From assembly GCA_023374025.1 (NCBI GenBank), contig SIJG01000002.1, positions 1,020,790 to 1,084,789 of the forward strand: a stretch of 64,000 nucleotides of DNA, written 5' to 3'. This DNA is from Heterodera schachtii. Its lineage: Eukaryota > Nematoda > Chromadorea > Rhabditida > Heteroderidae. This document shows positions 51,989-63,934 of this stretch, piece after piece (position 1 is the first letter of the stretch; each line of letters begins with the position of its first letter). Made by a program: the position numbers and the translations under genes. The notes beneath the pieces are model-generated. The model was not told where the DNA came from, did no database searches, and was given only the letters and a program-made list of their open reading frames with translations.

Positions 51989-54900
51989 CATTAGCGACGC
52001 CTACCCGCCTACCGTAATGCGGCACCAATGGGACCGACCGTATGCGCCGCGACGGATTAATGCCAATCAAAATTCATCATCATCATCATTATCACGTCAC
52101 ATCATTCACCGTACCGTATCACTCCATCCGCCGTCGCTTCGTGCGCCCGAATGCATCAATACAAATTTACCGTAGACCCCCAGCCCTCACACACACCCAA
52201 TGTGCGTACTGTATCATTCTTATAGTACTACCACCAATAGCAACAGCAGAGGTGTTGTTTGAATTGGACATATGCCTGATCAGCGTCTGATCATTGATCA
52301 ATGGGCTACTGTATATTTTCTGATCAACAGGCTATCAAAAAACACTTGGGACTGAAAAATGGAAATGATCAAGCCTGATCAGTTGATAAAGGATAAGCCT
52401 AGGCTTATTGGATCAATTAAAGCAAAGGCTAATTTCGGGTTTTCATCATTTGATTACTATCTCTATTTCCGATCAGAGATTTTTGCACATTTTAGTACAA
52501 TTTTAATTGATTTTTAGCATTTATTGCCTAATTAGTCCCGATCATTAGCATAGTCTTTTGGTTGTCTGTGATCGGCTTGATCAGTTCTTCTGATCAGTTT
52601 CTCCCTCAAATTAAACATTTCTGCTGTTGTAGTTGTGCATTAATTACTGTTATCATTAATATATGGCATAGTGATCCATTTGTTACGTTGTTGGCAGCTA
52701 AACTTTTGTCCTGTGTTTTTATCGTTGGTTACAGTATTCCCGGCCATACCGTAACCGGACTTGTCCATTCTACCGTCTGTTTGTTGTACGATCGATCAGT
52801 CGCCCTCCCAAAATTCGCTAGCAAAAATGTCTATAAATGTATTTAAATATTAATTTGTTGGCTTTATCTTTTTTTACCCCTTTCTCTCCGATCACTCACA
52901 AAATGCCATTTTTTCTTGGCTTTTTGCCCTGCAGGGAATTTATTAATTGTCAAAATGGCAAAAAAATTGCGGCACAAAATATCGTTTTTTTTTTTTCAAA
53001 ATTTCTTCAAAATTTCCCAATTTTTCATGGATTTGTCGGAAATTTCCACAAATTTTCCTGCAGTTTCTGCAAATTTTCGTTGGATTATTTCATTTTTGTT
53101 CAATTTTTGCTGCACACTTTGACACGGGTGCTCTCCTCCAATCCCTTACTCTCTCTCTTCGCTCTCTCACCCATTAATTAATGACCCATTAATTAATTGC
53201 TTTTCCCAAATTTCGCATTTTCAATTTTTCTTTCCTTCTTGTGCTTGTGCGCGCAATTTCTCACCTAACACAAGCAATTTTATTTTTATTTCATTTTAAT
53301 TGTTGCTTTTCGAACCTTTGGCAAATGCTTTACCTTTTCATGCAGCGATAAATTTTGTATTGATCGCCGAATTCAAAAAGTGATCACTGATCAGACGAAG
53401 TTCATCCGCCGTGCTTTAATCCTTGGCCAAATCCAATCCAATTTCACTGATCAGTTGCTCACTGTAAATCCCTTTGGCACCGAGTGATCAGGGATAATCA
53501 GTATTTCTGTGTTCCTGATCACTTGATACTCTGATCAATTCCCACCGATCATTTCCGCTAGTGATCAGAGGTCATTTCCTTTCTTGAAAAATTCTCTGAT
53601 CAATTTTCTCAATAATTTTGTCAAAGCTTTTGCCGGTTCGTTCAGTGCTACCACATAATACTCCACAAATCCAGTTTGATATGTTCTGCTTTTCCCCACC
53701 CTTTTATTCATCATTTTGATCCCTTGTCTCTGTTCAATTTGATTATTTTATTTTTTTTTTTTTGTTTTATTTTAAATAAATTTTTGGCAATTTTTGTAAC
53801 AATTGTTTTTTATTTTTTGCGTTCTCACAATTTCTTTGCCCCACAATTTATACATATTTTTTAACAGCATATGAGTTTAAATAAAAGCATATGTATGAAT
53901 GATTAAAGGTGTAAAATGTTTTAAATAATATTTTCATTAAAAATAAAATATTCGCTGATCGATTGGGTTTGATCAGTGGGAGGTACTCATTGATAACAGT
54001 GACCCTAATCGCCTGTCCTTCCAAATTGATCACCGCTTGTCGATCATTTGATTTGCTTGCTGATCACTCTGCTGGTGATCATTTTGATATTGCAAAAAGC
54101 TCTAGATTCGGTGATCATTATCGACTCGACTTAAACGGAATTAATCCCTCGGTGATCGACAGTGATCAGCACTTCTCAACTGCCAACAAACAATGATTAG
54201 GTGCTGTCTATGATATGATTCGATCGAAAATACTGATCTAATAAAATGGATTCTGACATTGATCCTGTCTTTAGGGGAAAAAGTGATCAGAGAGACAGCG
54301 AATGGCGCGAATCAATCAATCGGGTGCCAAGTTCAAATTAAAAGCTTTGAAAGTGCCAATGCCGACCATGCTCGATGCCATTATCAGCTGCTTAGGTTTC
54401 TGCTTCTTTCTCTCTCACTCTTTCTCTCTCGCTCTCTCTGTGTCTATCTCTCTTTTCCCTTATTCTCATTTCATTAACTCTTTCGCTCTCTCTCTGTCTC
54501 TTGGTTTCTCTCACTTTTACCCACTCTCTTTCTCTCTCTCTCTCCACCGTTTTGTCCCTCTTACATTATGTGTTCTTTAAATGCTAAAATGAGAGAAAGT
54601 GATCGATAAAATAGCCACTGGCACGTTCTAACAGCAGCCTCATGTGAAGCTGCCGGCATTGGTCCTTCGTCAGTATTTCTCGGCATGGCCCCACCCAATT
54701 GCCCCGCGGCATATCCGCTCGACCGCGGCTGGCAGCAATGGCATTCTCTCAATATTCTGTCACTCTCTCCCTCTCTCTCTCTCCCTCTCTTTCTCCTTTT
54801 CTCTCCCTCTCTCTCTGTCTCCCTTTCTCTCCCTCTCTCTCTCCCTTTCTCTCTCTCTCTCTTTCACCCTCTCTCTCTCTCTCTTTCCCTATCTCTCTCT

Positions 54901-55547
54901 TTCTCTCTCTGTTGGCACAAAAAGGCATGTGAGGTGAGAGGAAGAAGCATCATTACGCGAACGGCACACACTCTTTCTGCGGCCTTTCGACACGACCTCA
55001 GAGCAACGATGAGAAAAAGCATTTTTTTTTTTTTTGCTGGGGCACTTTCGCCTCGGGCACTTTTCAAACTGAAAAAAGAGAATCTTTCCAAAAGTGGCAT
55101 TAGCACAGAAAATTTTGTTTGTATGCATTTGCATAAATTTTGTTTGGTTCGTTCCGCCCCCTCCTCGCATATTTGTTGCTTTTTTTGCAAAAAATTCCCA
55201 TGCCAAAAATGGGAAAAAATTCTTCGGCATTGGCATTTGCATTTTGGCATTTTGTTTCCCTCCGAAAAGCATTGGCATTTTGCCACCTCATGGTTGACCA
55301 ACTTTTGCAATTTTGTGCTATGGTCTTCCTGGAACTTGGAAATTAAAATTTCAACAAGGCCAAGAGGGCGTCAATGAATTTTGCTCACATTTCTGTTATT
55401 GTCTGATCAGTGCCAATGCCAAAAAATCACCGAAAATGGCACTTTGATTGGTGATAAAAGATTCTGATCACTTCCTCTGATCAGTGCACATCTCATGGCC
55501 ATACAGTTTTGTTTGTTTCTACCATCGTTACAGACAATTGCTTGTAA
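51989..55547. other. Intergenic, dense in TGATCA and TACNGTA words
   Basis: TACNGTA words cluster at about 52,010-52,320 and 52,735-52,780. TGATCA is extremely frequent at 53,380-54,292 (about fifteen copies). CT microsatellites lie at about 54,405-54,545 and 54,758-54,915. I found no exon with a recognisable domain. Confidence 0.6.
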
Positions 55548-57340
55548 ATGTTCTTCGGTTGGATACCGTTTCCCATTCCGTGCCATAGCCATCGCCGCCA
55601 CAGTAGGCACCGTCAATACCGTAGTAGCCCACCAGTGATCATCCGCAGCAGCAGCATTAGCAGTAAAAGCAGCAGCAGCAGACTCTTTTTGTTGATCGCA
55701 GCATTATTCACCGCTTTTGTCGTCGTTTGTGATGGACAACAGCAGCAGCAGGTGATTTTAGGGGAAAACGAGGAATGATCAACTGTTGTGATCAGACTGA
55801 TCAGTCAAGGATAACGGGTAATTACAGTTTGTGATTGATGATTAGGGATGCCATTTGAATTCACAAAAATCGCAAAATAGGCACAAAAATAGGGCAATTA
55901 AAAGGCGCATAGGCAATTGAGCATACAAGGTCATAAAAGGAAAAATGATTTGGATTATTCAAGAACAAAGATTTTCCGAGAGAGTTTTCGGGAATGTAAT
56001 CAAAAAAATCCGAAAATTTTTCACACTGAGAATTGATTGGTGGTGCTGGTGATCGGCTGGTTGCATGTGCCGAATTTAGAACAAAAAAAAACAATTTAAG
56101 TTTGGCGATTCGTCCGAAAATCGTCCCGGCGTTGGCCCCGCGCCGACACATTGCACCGAGGCGTGGCAGTTCCCCTGTGACGATGGCATCCATTGCATTG
56201 CGCGTTACGACGAATGCGACGGCATCGAACAGTGCCCGGACGCGTAAATTTTAAATTAAATGTTTTTGGAAATTTTAGGAATATTATTATATTATTTAGA
56301 AAATATAAAAGAGAGGGGATAAGACAGACAAATCCAATTAGTGATACTCGAGACTGCAAATTAACTAAGACTCAGACCAAAATCCTCAAGCATCAGAAGC
56401 GTTCATAAAATTCTTGATGGGGGCTAAAAAAATTTAGGAGCTATTAGTGCGTTTTGTGTATGAATTAGGTCATTTCTGGCATTTTTAATAGCATAAAAAG
56501 CGGAATTTCATTTTTTAGATCGGATGAAAAGCATTGTCAGGCAAATGAGCGAGCTTCAATGTTACAAGAACGCGGAAGGTGAAGGAACAAAAAAATATAT
56601 TTGGATTTATGGAAATAAATTAAATTAAATTGTATTTTATAACTTTTTAAAAAAATTTCATTCACAGACATTACACACAACAACAGCAGCATGGACGAGA
56701 AGCAGAAGCAGCACATGATCAGCAGCAGCACAAGCAGCAACAGGCACAGAAGCAACAACAACAACAGCAACAACAACAGACAAAAAGTGCCGTGCCAAAA
56801 GTGAGTCAAAATGCCAAAAGATAAAAAATTGAAAAAAATAGCGCCCAAATTAGATACGCATTTTTGATTTTCTGCTAATGGGCTCCAAGAATGGCAGGCT
56901 TTATTCCGCCCCCTATGTCTCTGGGAAAGTGTCCTGAAAGTGCCACAGTCTCAAATGAACAGCTGGGACTATTCAAAAGCATTGTTTGATGTAATCACGG
57001 CACAAAATGTGCATTTGCATATTTTACATTTTTGGAATACCGTACACACTACTCATGCATTGATTACTGTATTACCGTTCTTTTCAAGACCGACATTTTT
57101 TTAAAGGCAAACGCCGCGGGCGGGGACAAGCGCGTGCCGCTGGAACTGTTGCTGGCGGGGGCGGCCGCCTTTGTGCTCGTCTCGGCGCTCGTGCACGCGG
57201 TGATGAAGGCGACGCGGCGGCGCCGATTGGCCGCGCGCGGCGGCGCTGCGGGCGCCAACCGACGCGGCGCCGGCTTCCGCAAGGGCGAAAGTCTGGTGGA
57301 CGAGGAGGACGACCTGCTGATCGCGCAAATGTACGGCTGA
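55548..57340 (+). CDS. Single-LDLa-domain transmembrane protein
   Basis: Five exons join in frame: 55548-55751, 56101-56243, 56519-56578, 56668-56800, 57107-57340 (257 residues). After a Ser/Arg-rich lead of about 45 residues, a hydrophobic stretch LFLLIAALFTAFVVVCDG looks like a signal peptide or anchor. The start could therefore be a later codon, though no ATG lies closer. An LDL-receptor class A repeat spans exons 2-3: CTEAWQFPCDDGIHCI, DECDGIEQCPDASDEKHC, with six cysteines and the calcium-binding D-x-x-x-D...D-x-S-D-E pattern. A Gln-rich stalk follows (exon 4), then one membrane helix (LLLAGAAAFVLVSALVHAVM), a basic stop-transfer segment and a cytoplasmic tail ending EDDLLIAQMYG. It is a type I membrane protein of unknown role. 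The conserved-looking acidic tail may be a trafficking or docking motif. Confidence 0.8.
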
Positions 57341-58881
57341 TCAGACAGACGGAGGAGAAACGATCAATTTTTATTAAAAAGGCATTCACATTTTAAAAAT
57401 CCAAAATTAATTATTTGGGGATGAAAACGGTGAAAAAGCGATAAATATTTTAAATTAATTAATTTAATTGGCCACTCATTAAAGAAAGAATTGGCAAAGA
57501 AAATCAATTATTTATGGTGTTTTTTTTGTCAAATTTTAAAATAAGAATCTTTCTATTGAAGCTTCGTTTTAAAATTTAAAACCCCAATTTATTTTTAATT
57601 CAACTCAAAAAGCATTTAAATAGCATTGAGTTTACTGATTAATTATTATTATCAATAATTACCCAATTAATTTAGAGATTTGACGGTCCGCCAATGAATT
57701 TTATGGCGACCTTTGCCCAGAAATTCCATGGAAAATTTTCTTTTTTCTTTTGATCAATCCTTCTCGACTTGACACCGGCACCTCTGATCAAAACTTTTTA
57801 TTTAAAATTGTAAACAAAATATGATGTTTATTTAACCGATTATTGTCATGCCAAAATTATTTGTTTCTAAATGGCAATGGCAATTGCCGATCAGCAGAAG
57901 AAGCGGTAGATGAATGGATTTGGCACAATTAAATGGTCAATGAACGGCGCGCACCGCGGGTGCCGTGCCGCCGATTTGTCATGGCCACAGTCAGTGGTCG
58001 GTGTTCACATTATTTTTTCCATTAGACCGTCCCCGTGGGGGGGGGAGGGGTTCTGCTTCTGCTGCTGCTGCTTATTACACCGCCGGGCCCATAAGCATTG
58101 AATGGGTCGGCGAGCGGCCGATCACTTTCCGCCGGATCAGTGCCCCCAAGCATTGGCGGCGGACTGAGAGACTGACACTGCTGCGGATATTACGGATGAG
58201 AAACAGACATAAAGGGATGGGGGGGGGGGAGGCGACCCACCGGCTAATGCTTCATCTTATTCCTCTTGTTCTGCTGCTTTTCCCGGGTCCGATCCGATCA
58301 ATCGATAACCTTGCCCCCGCCCCTCAAATTCTTTCCGCAATTGTGCTTTTCCCCTTTCCTTGGCCGTACTTGTGGGGGGAGGGAAGAGCATTCCCCGCCT
58401 ACCCCCTCCCCACCCCGCTTCCCAAAGGAAAAGCATTCCCCGTCCCTGCCCTCTCCCCCTGTCCCAAGGGGAAAGTATTCCCCGCCTGCCGCCCCCCCCC
58501 CCACTCGTAAGGGAAAAGCATTGGCCCACCCCCGGGGGCACCGTTTTGTTGTGCCCTTCGCCGCCCTTCGCCGCCCTCCCCTCGGGCGTCCCTTAATCAT
58601 CGCCCCAAGCAAAACCAATTTAGAAAGGAAAAGCGGGAAAGAAAGTGTTCCTTCCGCTGCTGATCCGTCCCTTTCTCACTTCGTCGATCATCCATTAACA
58701 AAACACCCAACCGACTGCACCAATTGTTTATACGCCGCCTTTTCAATGGCTTTTCAATTTGAAAAAATGGAATTTTAATTGGGTAATTATCTTTTTTATA
58801 TTTAATTTTAGCTTTTTCGTTTTTCTTGTGCCATTTTCCGCCTCCTTTTCCCTTTCCGTTCATTCCTTCTCGAAGCGAGCG
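57341..58881. other. Intergenic
   Basis: AT-rich first half (57,341-57,900). Then a GC-rich part (57,940-58,620) contains C/G-runs and a repeated GGAAAAGCATTCCCCGC/AAAGTATTCCCCGCC-type phrase at about 58,385, 58,430 and 58,475. Frames here are Pro-rich repeat products. No exon can be supported. Confidence 0.5.
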
Positions 58882-61800
58882 ATGTTCTCGCCCAGCGGCT
58901 CGTCGGAGCTGAACGAGCATCACCAGGACCTGAAGGTGTACATCACAACAGTGACCGGAAACTCAGAGGTAAACATATTTAAAGCCGCCATCATCGAGCA
59001 ATCAGTCCCATCCGTAAATCCAAAAATGCCAAAAAAGTTGGGCAAAAATGTTTTACTTGAGTAATTAGGCTGATCACGATGAAACTCTTCGGATATATGA
59101 GAAGCTTTTTGGGATCAGAAATATAACCAATTAAATCAAATGCTTCAATGATTAACGAATTAAATGCATAAGTCAGTGAGCAAAATATTAAAAAAGAAAA
59201 GTTTGATCAGAACCAAAAATGATCTCGCAATACTGTTCTCGAGATTTGGGGCCTCGAGAAACGTTGGTAGATTGAAGATTAAGGGGAGTTTTTCAAATTT
59301 TTAAATTAAAAAAGCAAATTTCGGTGAATTCCAATTTTAGCCAAGGGGCGGCTTCCATTTCCAATGATTAAGCGGCACTGTTTTGGAGTTGGATTTTCTG
59401 TTTTAAGATGCGCAAACAAGTGCAGCGCATTCTGATGACATTGGACGCGCTCGGCGTGCCGTTCCACGCGGTGGACATCACTGTACGCGGCAACGAGCAC
59501 GAGCGCGACTTCATGCGCGAGAAGGCGGCGGGCAACCCGCGCAACAACGGCACAGAAGTGCCGTTGCCACCGCAACTGTTCTTCAAAACGGACTATTTGG
59601 GGGTTGGCCAACAAAGCGGGGAAAAAGTGCCAAAAATGGGGACAAAATATGGGGGAGAAAAAAAGTGAAAAAGTGCCGACAAAGATACTACATAAATGGC
59701 GAAATTAACTAAAGTACAAAAATGGAATGCAAAGTTTTGCATAAAAACGGAAATGCCGACAAGCAAAAATGAATTACCCTAATGCCGATTTACAATTTAA
59801 GCTTATCAAGAGGGAAAAATATATTAGGGAAAGAAGATTTAACAAAATTTAAGTGATAATTAGACAAAATTAGAGAGAAAATGCCGCCAAAACATTTTTG
59901 GATTAAATTGAAAAGTTTAAGCTTTAATAAGTGATTTCAACGCCATTACAGAACTACACGGATTTCGACGAGGCTGTCGAGAGCAATCGGCTAGAAGAGT
60001 AAGTGAAAAAAATGATCGGGAGCTCTGATCATTGTCAATTTTGATAAACAGACACAAAAAGCCCTCTCATTTCATTTTTGGTCAACAAAAAACGATCAGT
60101 GGCATTTTGCCAATAGGAGTGATCAAAGCGGTTAAATAATTAGCCAAAAAACGATCAGTGGCATTTTGCCAATGGGAGTGATCAAAGCGGTTAAATAATT
60201 AGCCAAAAATGATCAATGGCATTTTGCCAATGGGAGTGATCAAAGCGGTTAAATAATTAGCCAAAAATGATCAATGGCATTTTGCCAATGGGAGTGATCA
60301 AAGCGGTTAAATAATTAGCCAAAAAAGGATCAATGGCATTTGCTCATAAATAATCAGTGCCAACAAATTGGGAGTAATTTAGTTTTAATTTAGATTTCTC
60401 AGACTGTTACCGCCTGAGGAAATGATGGTAAGTTAATGATCAAAATTAATTTAAAAAGAAATGAAAAATAAATTAATTACATATCAACAGAATGGCGTTG
60501 AAGATGAAAGTGATTATGACGAAGATGAGGAAGAAGAAGATGAAGATGAAATGGAGGAAGAGGAAGATGAAGAAGAGTCGATAGAAGGCGAAAATGAAGT
60601 GGAAGTGGCAGAGAAAATAATGTTGCCAAATGAGGCGAAAAGGAACAAAACAATGGCAGAGAAAAAGGAAGTGGAGACAAAAGAAAAAAAGACGGAGAAA
60701 GAGAGGCAGAAACAGCAAAAGGAAAGGGCAGAGAAACAGGCCGAAGGGAAGAAAGCAGAAGCAAAGAAGGAAGAGAAGAAAACGGAGACGAAGAAGGAAG
60801 AGAAAAAGCCAGAGGGAAAGAAGGAGAAAAAAAAAGCAGAAATAAAGAAGGCAGAGGTAAAAAAGGAAGAGAAGAAAATGGAGACGAAGAAGGAAGAGAA
60901 ACAGACGGAAGGGAAGAAAACAGAGGTAAAAAAGGAAGAGAAAAAGCCAGAGGGAAAGAAAGCAGAAGCAAAGAAGGAAGAGAAGAAAGTGGAGACGAAG
61001 AAGGAAGAGAAAAAAGTGGAGAAGAAGCCAGAACCGAAAAAGGAAGAGAAAAAGCCAGAGGGAAAGAAGGAAGAGAAAAAACCGGAAGGAAAGAAAGCGG
61101 AGGTAAAGAAGGAAGAGAAAAAGCCGGAGGGAAAGAAAGCGGAGGTAAAGAAGGAAGAGAAACCAGAACCGAAAAAGGAAGAGAAAAAGGTGGAGGGAAA
61201 GGTGGAGGAAAAGAAGCCAGGGCAGAAAAGTATAGATGAGAAGAAGCCAGAGGCGAAAAAGGAAGAAACAGTAGATGAAGAGTGGGGTGATGAAGACGAA
61301 TGGTCATATGAGGAAGTTACTGATTATGAAGAAGAGGAAGAAGAACCAAAGCCGAGCACAGCCAAAGAAGGTACTGTAATACAGAAAGAAGGGATAAAAT
61401 CAGACACAAAGACAAAGGAGCCAGAGAAAAAGAAGGGGGAAGAGACAGTGAAGAGGACAGAGTCACCAGAGAAAAAGAAGGAAGAGACAGTGAAGAGGAC
61501 AGAGTCACCAGAGAAAAAGAAGGAAGAGACAGTGAAGAGGACACAATCGCCAGAGAAAAAGAAGGGGGAAGAGACAGTGAAGAGGACAGAGTCACCAGAG
61601 AAAAAGAAGGGGGAAGAGACAGTGAAGAGGACACAGTCACCAGAGAAAAAGAAGGAGGAGACAGTGAAGAGGACACAATCGCCAGAGAAAAAGAAGGGGG
61701 AAGAGACAGTGAAGAGGACACAGTCACCAGAGAAAAAGAAGGGGGAAGAGACAGTGAAGAGGACACAGTCACCAGAGAAAAAGAAGGAAGAGACAGTGAA

Positions 61801-63086
61801 GAGGACACAATCGCCAGAGAAAAAAGAAACGATGACAAAGGCTAATGAGGATGAATTAGAAGATGAAGATGAATGGTCCTATGAATATGTGACGGAATCA
61901 GAAGAAGAAGAGATAGAACAGCATAAGACAACATCAAAAACAAACGCACCGCTAATAGATTCCACAAAAACCCCCGGGGGTACAAAAACTACAACAAAGA
62001 CGCCAGAGGTAATGAAAACGGCACAAAAAGCGTCGGAGGCAACAAAAACGGCGCCAGCGAAAACAGCGCAAAAAGCACCGGAGGTAACGAAAACAGCACC
62101 AAAAGCGCCGGAGGCAGCGAAAACGGCACAAAAAGCGCCGGAGGCAGCGAAAACGGCACAAAAAGAACCGGAGGCAGCGAAAACGGCGCAAAAAGCGTCG
62201 GAGGCAACAAAAACGGCACCAAAAGCGACGGAGGCAGCGAAAACGGCACAAAAAGCGCCGGCGCCAGCGAAAACAGCGCAAAAAGCACCGGAGGCAACGA
62301 AAACGGCACCAAAAGCGCCGGAGCCAATAAAAACGGCACAAAAAGCGCCGGAGCCAATGAAAACGGCACAAAAAGCGCCGGAGGCAGCGAAAACGGCACA
62401 AAAAGCACCGGAGCCAATGAAAACGGCACAAAAAGCGCCGGAGCCAATGAAAACGGCACAAAAAGCGCAGGAGGCAGCGAAAACGGCACAAAAAGCGCCG
62501 GAGGCAGCGAAAACGGCACAAAAAGCACCGGAGCCAACGAAAACGGCACAAAAAGCGCCGGAGGCAACGAAAACAACACAAAAAGCGACGGAGGCAGCGA
62601 AAACGGGACCAAAGGCAACGGAGCCAACGAAAACTGCACAAAAAGCGCAGGAGGCAGCGAAAACGGCACAAAAAGCGCCGGAGGCAACGAAAACAGCACC
62701 AAAAGCGACGGAGGCAGCGAAAACGGGACCAAAGGCAACGGAGCCAACGAAAACTGCACAAAAAGCGCCGGAGGCAACGAAAACGGCACAAAAAGCGCCG
62801 GAGGCAACGAAAACAACACAAAAAGCGCCGGAGGCAGCGAAAACGGCACAAAAAGCGACGGAGGCAGCGAAAACGGGACCAAAGGCAACGGAGCCAACGA
62901 AAACGGCACAAAAAGCGCCGGAGGCAGCGAAAACGGCACAAAAAGCGCCGGAGGCAGCGAAAAACAATGGCGATTTACTAAATGGGGAAGAAGAGGACGA
63001 AGATGAATGGAGCTACGAGTAAACAAATTTGAGATAATACTGCAAATGTCGGACACTTTTTTAGGTATGTGACGGATTCAGAGTGA
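58882..63086 (+). CDS. SH3BGR-like thioredoxin-fold protein with a very long Glu/Lys repeat tail
   Basis: Six exons join in frame: 58882-58968, 59408-59602, 59952-59998, 60394-60427, 60491-63018, 63065-63086 (970 residues). Residues about 17-121 match the SH3BGR/SH3BGRL glutaredoxin-like fold: LKVYITTVTGN, then VQRILMTLDALGVPFHAVDI, RDFMREKA, then VPLPPQLFFKTDYLG, and FDEAVESNRLEEFLRL. As in SH3BGR, no CxxC redox motif is seen. The remaining 850 residues are a low-complexity tail. It runs acidic region, KKEEKKPEGKKAE repeats (about 60,740-61,270), SPEKKKGEETVKRTQ repeats (61,425-61,830), and KAPEAAKTAQ decapeptides (62,020-62,970). The three repeat blocks are each closed by DEDEWSYE. The large exon appears to splice from GA (63,018) to a tiny last exon giving YVTDSE-stop, instead of ending at TAA 63,022. 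Confidence 0.85.
60085..60343 (+). repeat. 58-60-bp minisatellite in an intron of the SH3BGR-like gene
   Basis: About 4.4 tandem copies of a unit beginning AAACGATCAGTGGCATTTTG and ending GGTTAAATAATTAGCC. Later copies change CGATCAG to TGATCAA. Every unit also holds GAGTGATCAAAGC, so the array multiplies the TGATCA word seen elsewhere. Confidence 0.9.
61425..61830 (+). repeat. Coding tandem repeat, SPEKKK(GE)ETVKRT(E/Q) unit
   Basis: About ten units of 13-15 codons (39 or 45 bp). The unit varies by presence or absence of a two-codon insert (GE) and by E/Q before SPEKKK. SP-K and T-x-SP sites recur, typical of proline-directed kinase targets. Confidence 0.9.
62020..62970 (+). repeat. Coding tandem repeat, KAPEAAKTAQ decapeptide unit
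   Basis: About thirty units of 30 bp reading KA(P/S/T/Q)E(A/P)(A/T/M/I)KTA(Q/P), in frame. Higher-order repeats are visible: a triplet with TGPKATEPTKT occurs three times (about 62,600, 62,720 and 62,870), showing recent block expansion. Confidence 0.9.
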
Positions 63087-63385
63087 ATCAAAAAAACAGA
63101 GTGATGAAATGCCAAAAGAAAAGTGCCAAAATTGAAACGGGTCAAAACTGGCAGTGCCGCCCCTCTTGCTGTGCAGAAAGAATGCAAAACAAATCAGCTG
63201 CTGCAGGAGGACATTGGCAGGAGAGAGAGTACAGTACGCTATAGTAGGAGGGGGAACGAAAAGCGACTGATCACTTACCGTATTATTATTATTATTATTA
63301 CGATTATACATTTTTTGTCAATTTTTTTAAAATTAAAAAAGAAGTAAATTTATATTGCATTTTCATTATTTTTGACGTACCAGGT

Positions 63386-63792
63386 GTTTTCGACAGTGAT
63401 TGATTTCGACAGTACTGTTAATTGACGTCCTACATAATTTATTGTACATATGAATTAATATTAATGTACAATTTACACACTACAAATTCATAATTGAAGT
63501 AAGTAATAAAAATGAGACTTGTTTATGATTTTTTTGTCAAAAGGTTTTTCGCTTTTACTTTTTCTATACAAACATCTCCTGAACCAATGCCGAGTTTGAG
63601 TGCCAAGATGTAAATCTGTTGGCTCTTTAGCAGAATTCGAAAATCGCAAACCCCCTCTTCAATGTATAAGAACATGTGCTTATCATTTTAATTTTCAAAA
63701 TTTAGCGAGATTAGTACCATATAGAACAAGTTTTTAAAAAACAAGCTTTACTGTCGAAATCAATCACTGTCGAGATCACCACTGTCGAAAAC
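63386..63792. mobile_element. MITE-like element with GTTTTCGACAGTG termini
   Basis: The left end GTTTTCGACAGTGATTGATT, followed by TCGACAGTA, is inverted at the right end (TACTGTCGAAATCAATCACT, then GTCGAGATCACCACTGTCGAAAAC). The right arm carries one extra CGACAGTG unit. The 407 bp between the ends have no coding capacity. It lies between two convergent genes. Confidence 0.7.
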
Positions 63793-63934
63793 TAACAGCA
63801 CCATTTTTGAAACATTTTATTTGTCGATTTCAAAGCAATTTTCTGGGTCAAAATTAGGCGGAATAAATATATATGTAAAAATAAAAGCGTAAATAATCAA
63901 TATTGCTAATTATTGCTATTGGTATGTCCAAAAG

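Noticed and set aside
61879..63056. Long minus-strand frames (Phe/Ala/Cys- and Leu/Pro-rich)
   Set aside because: Antisense shadows of the KAPEAAKTAQ coding repeat of the SH3BGR-like gene.
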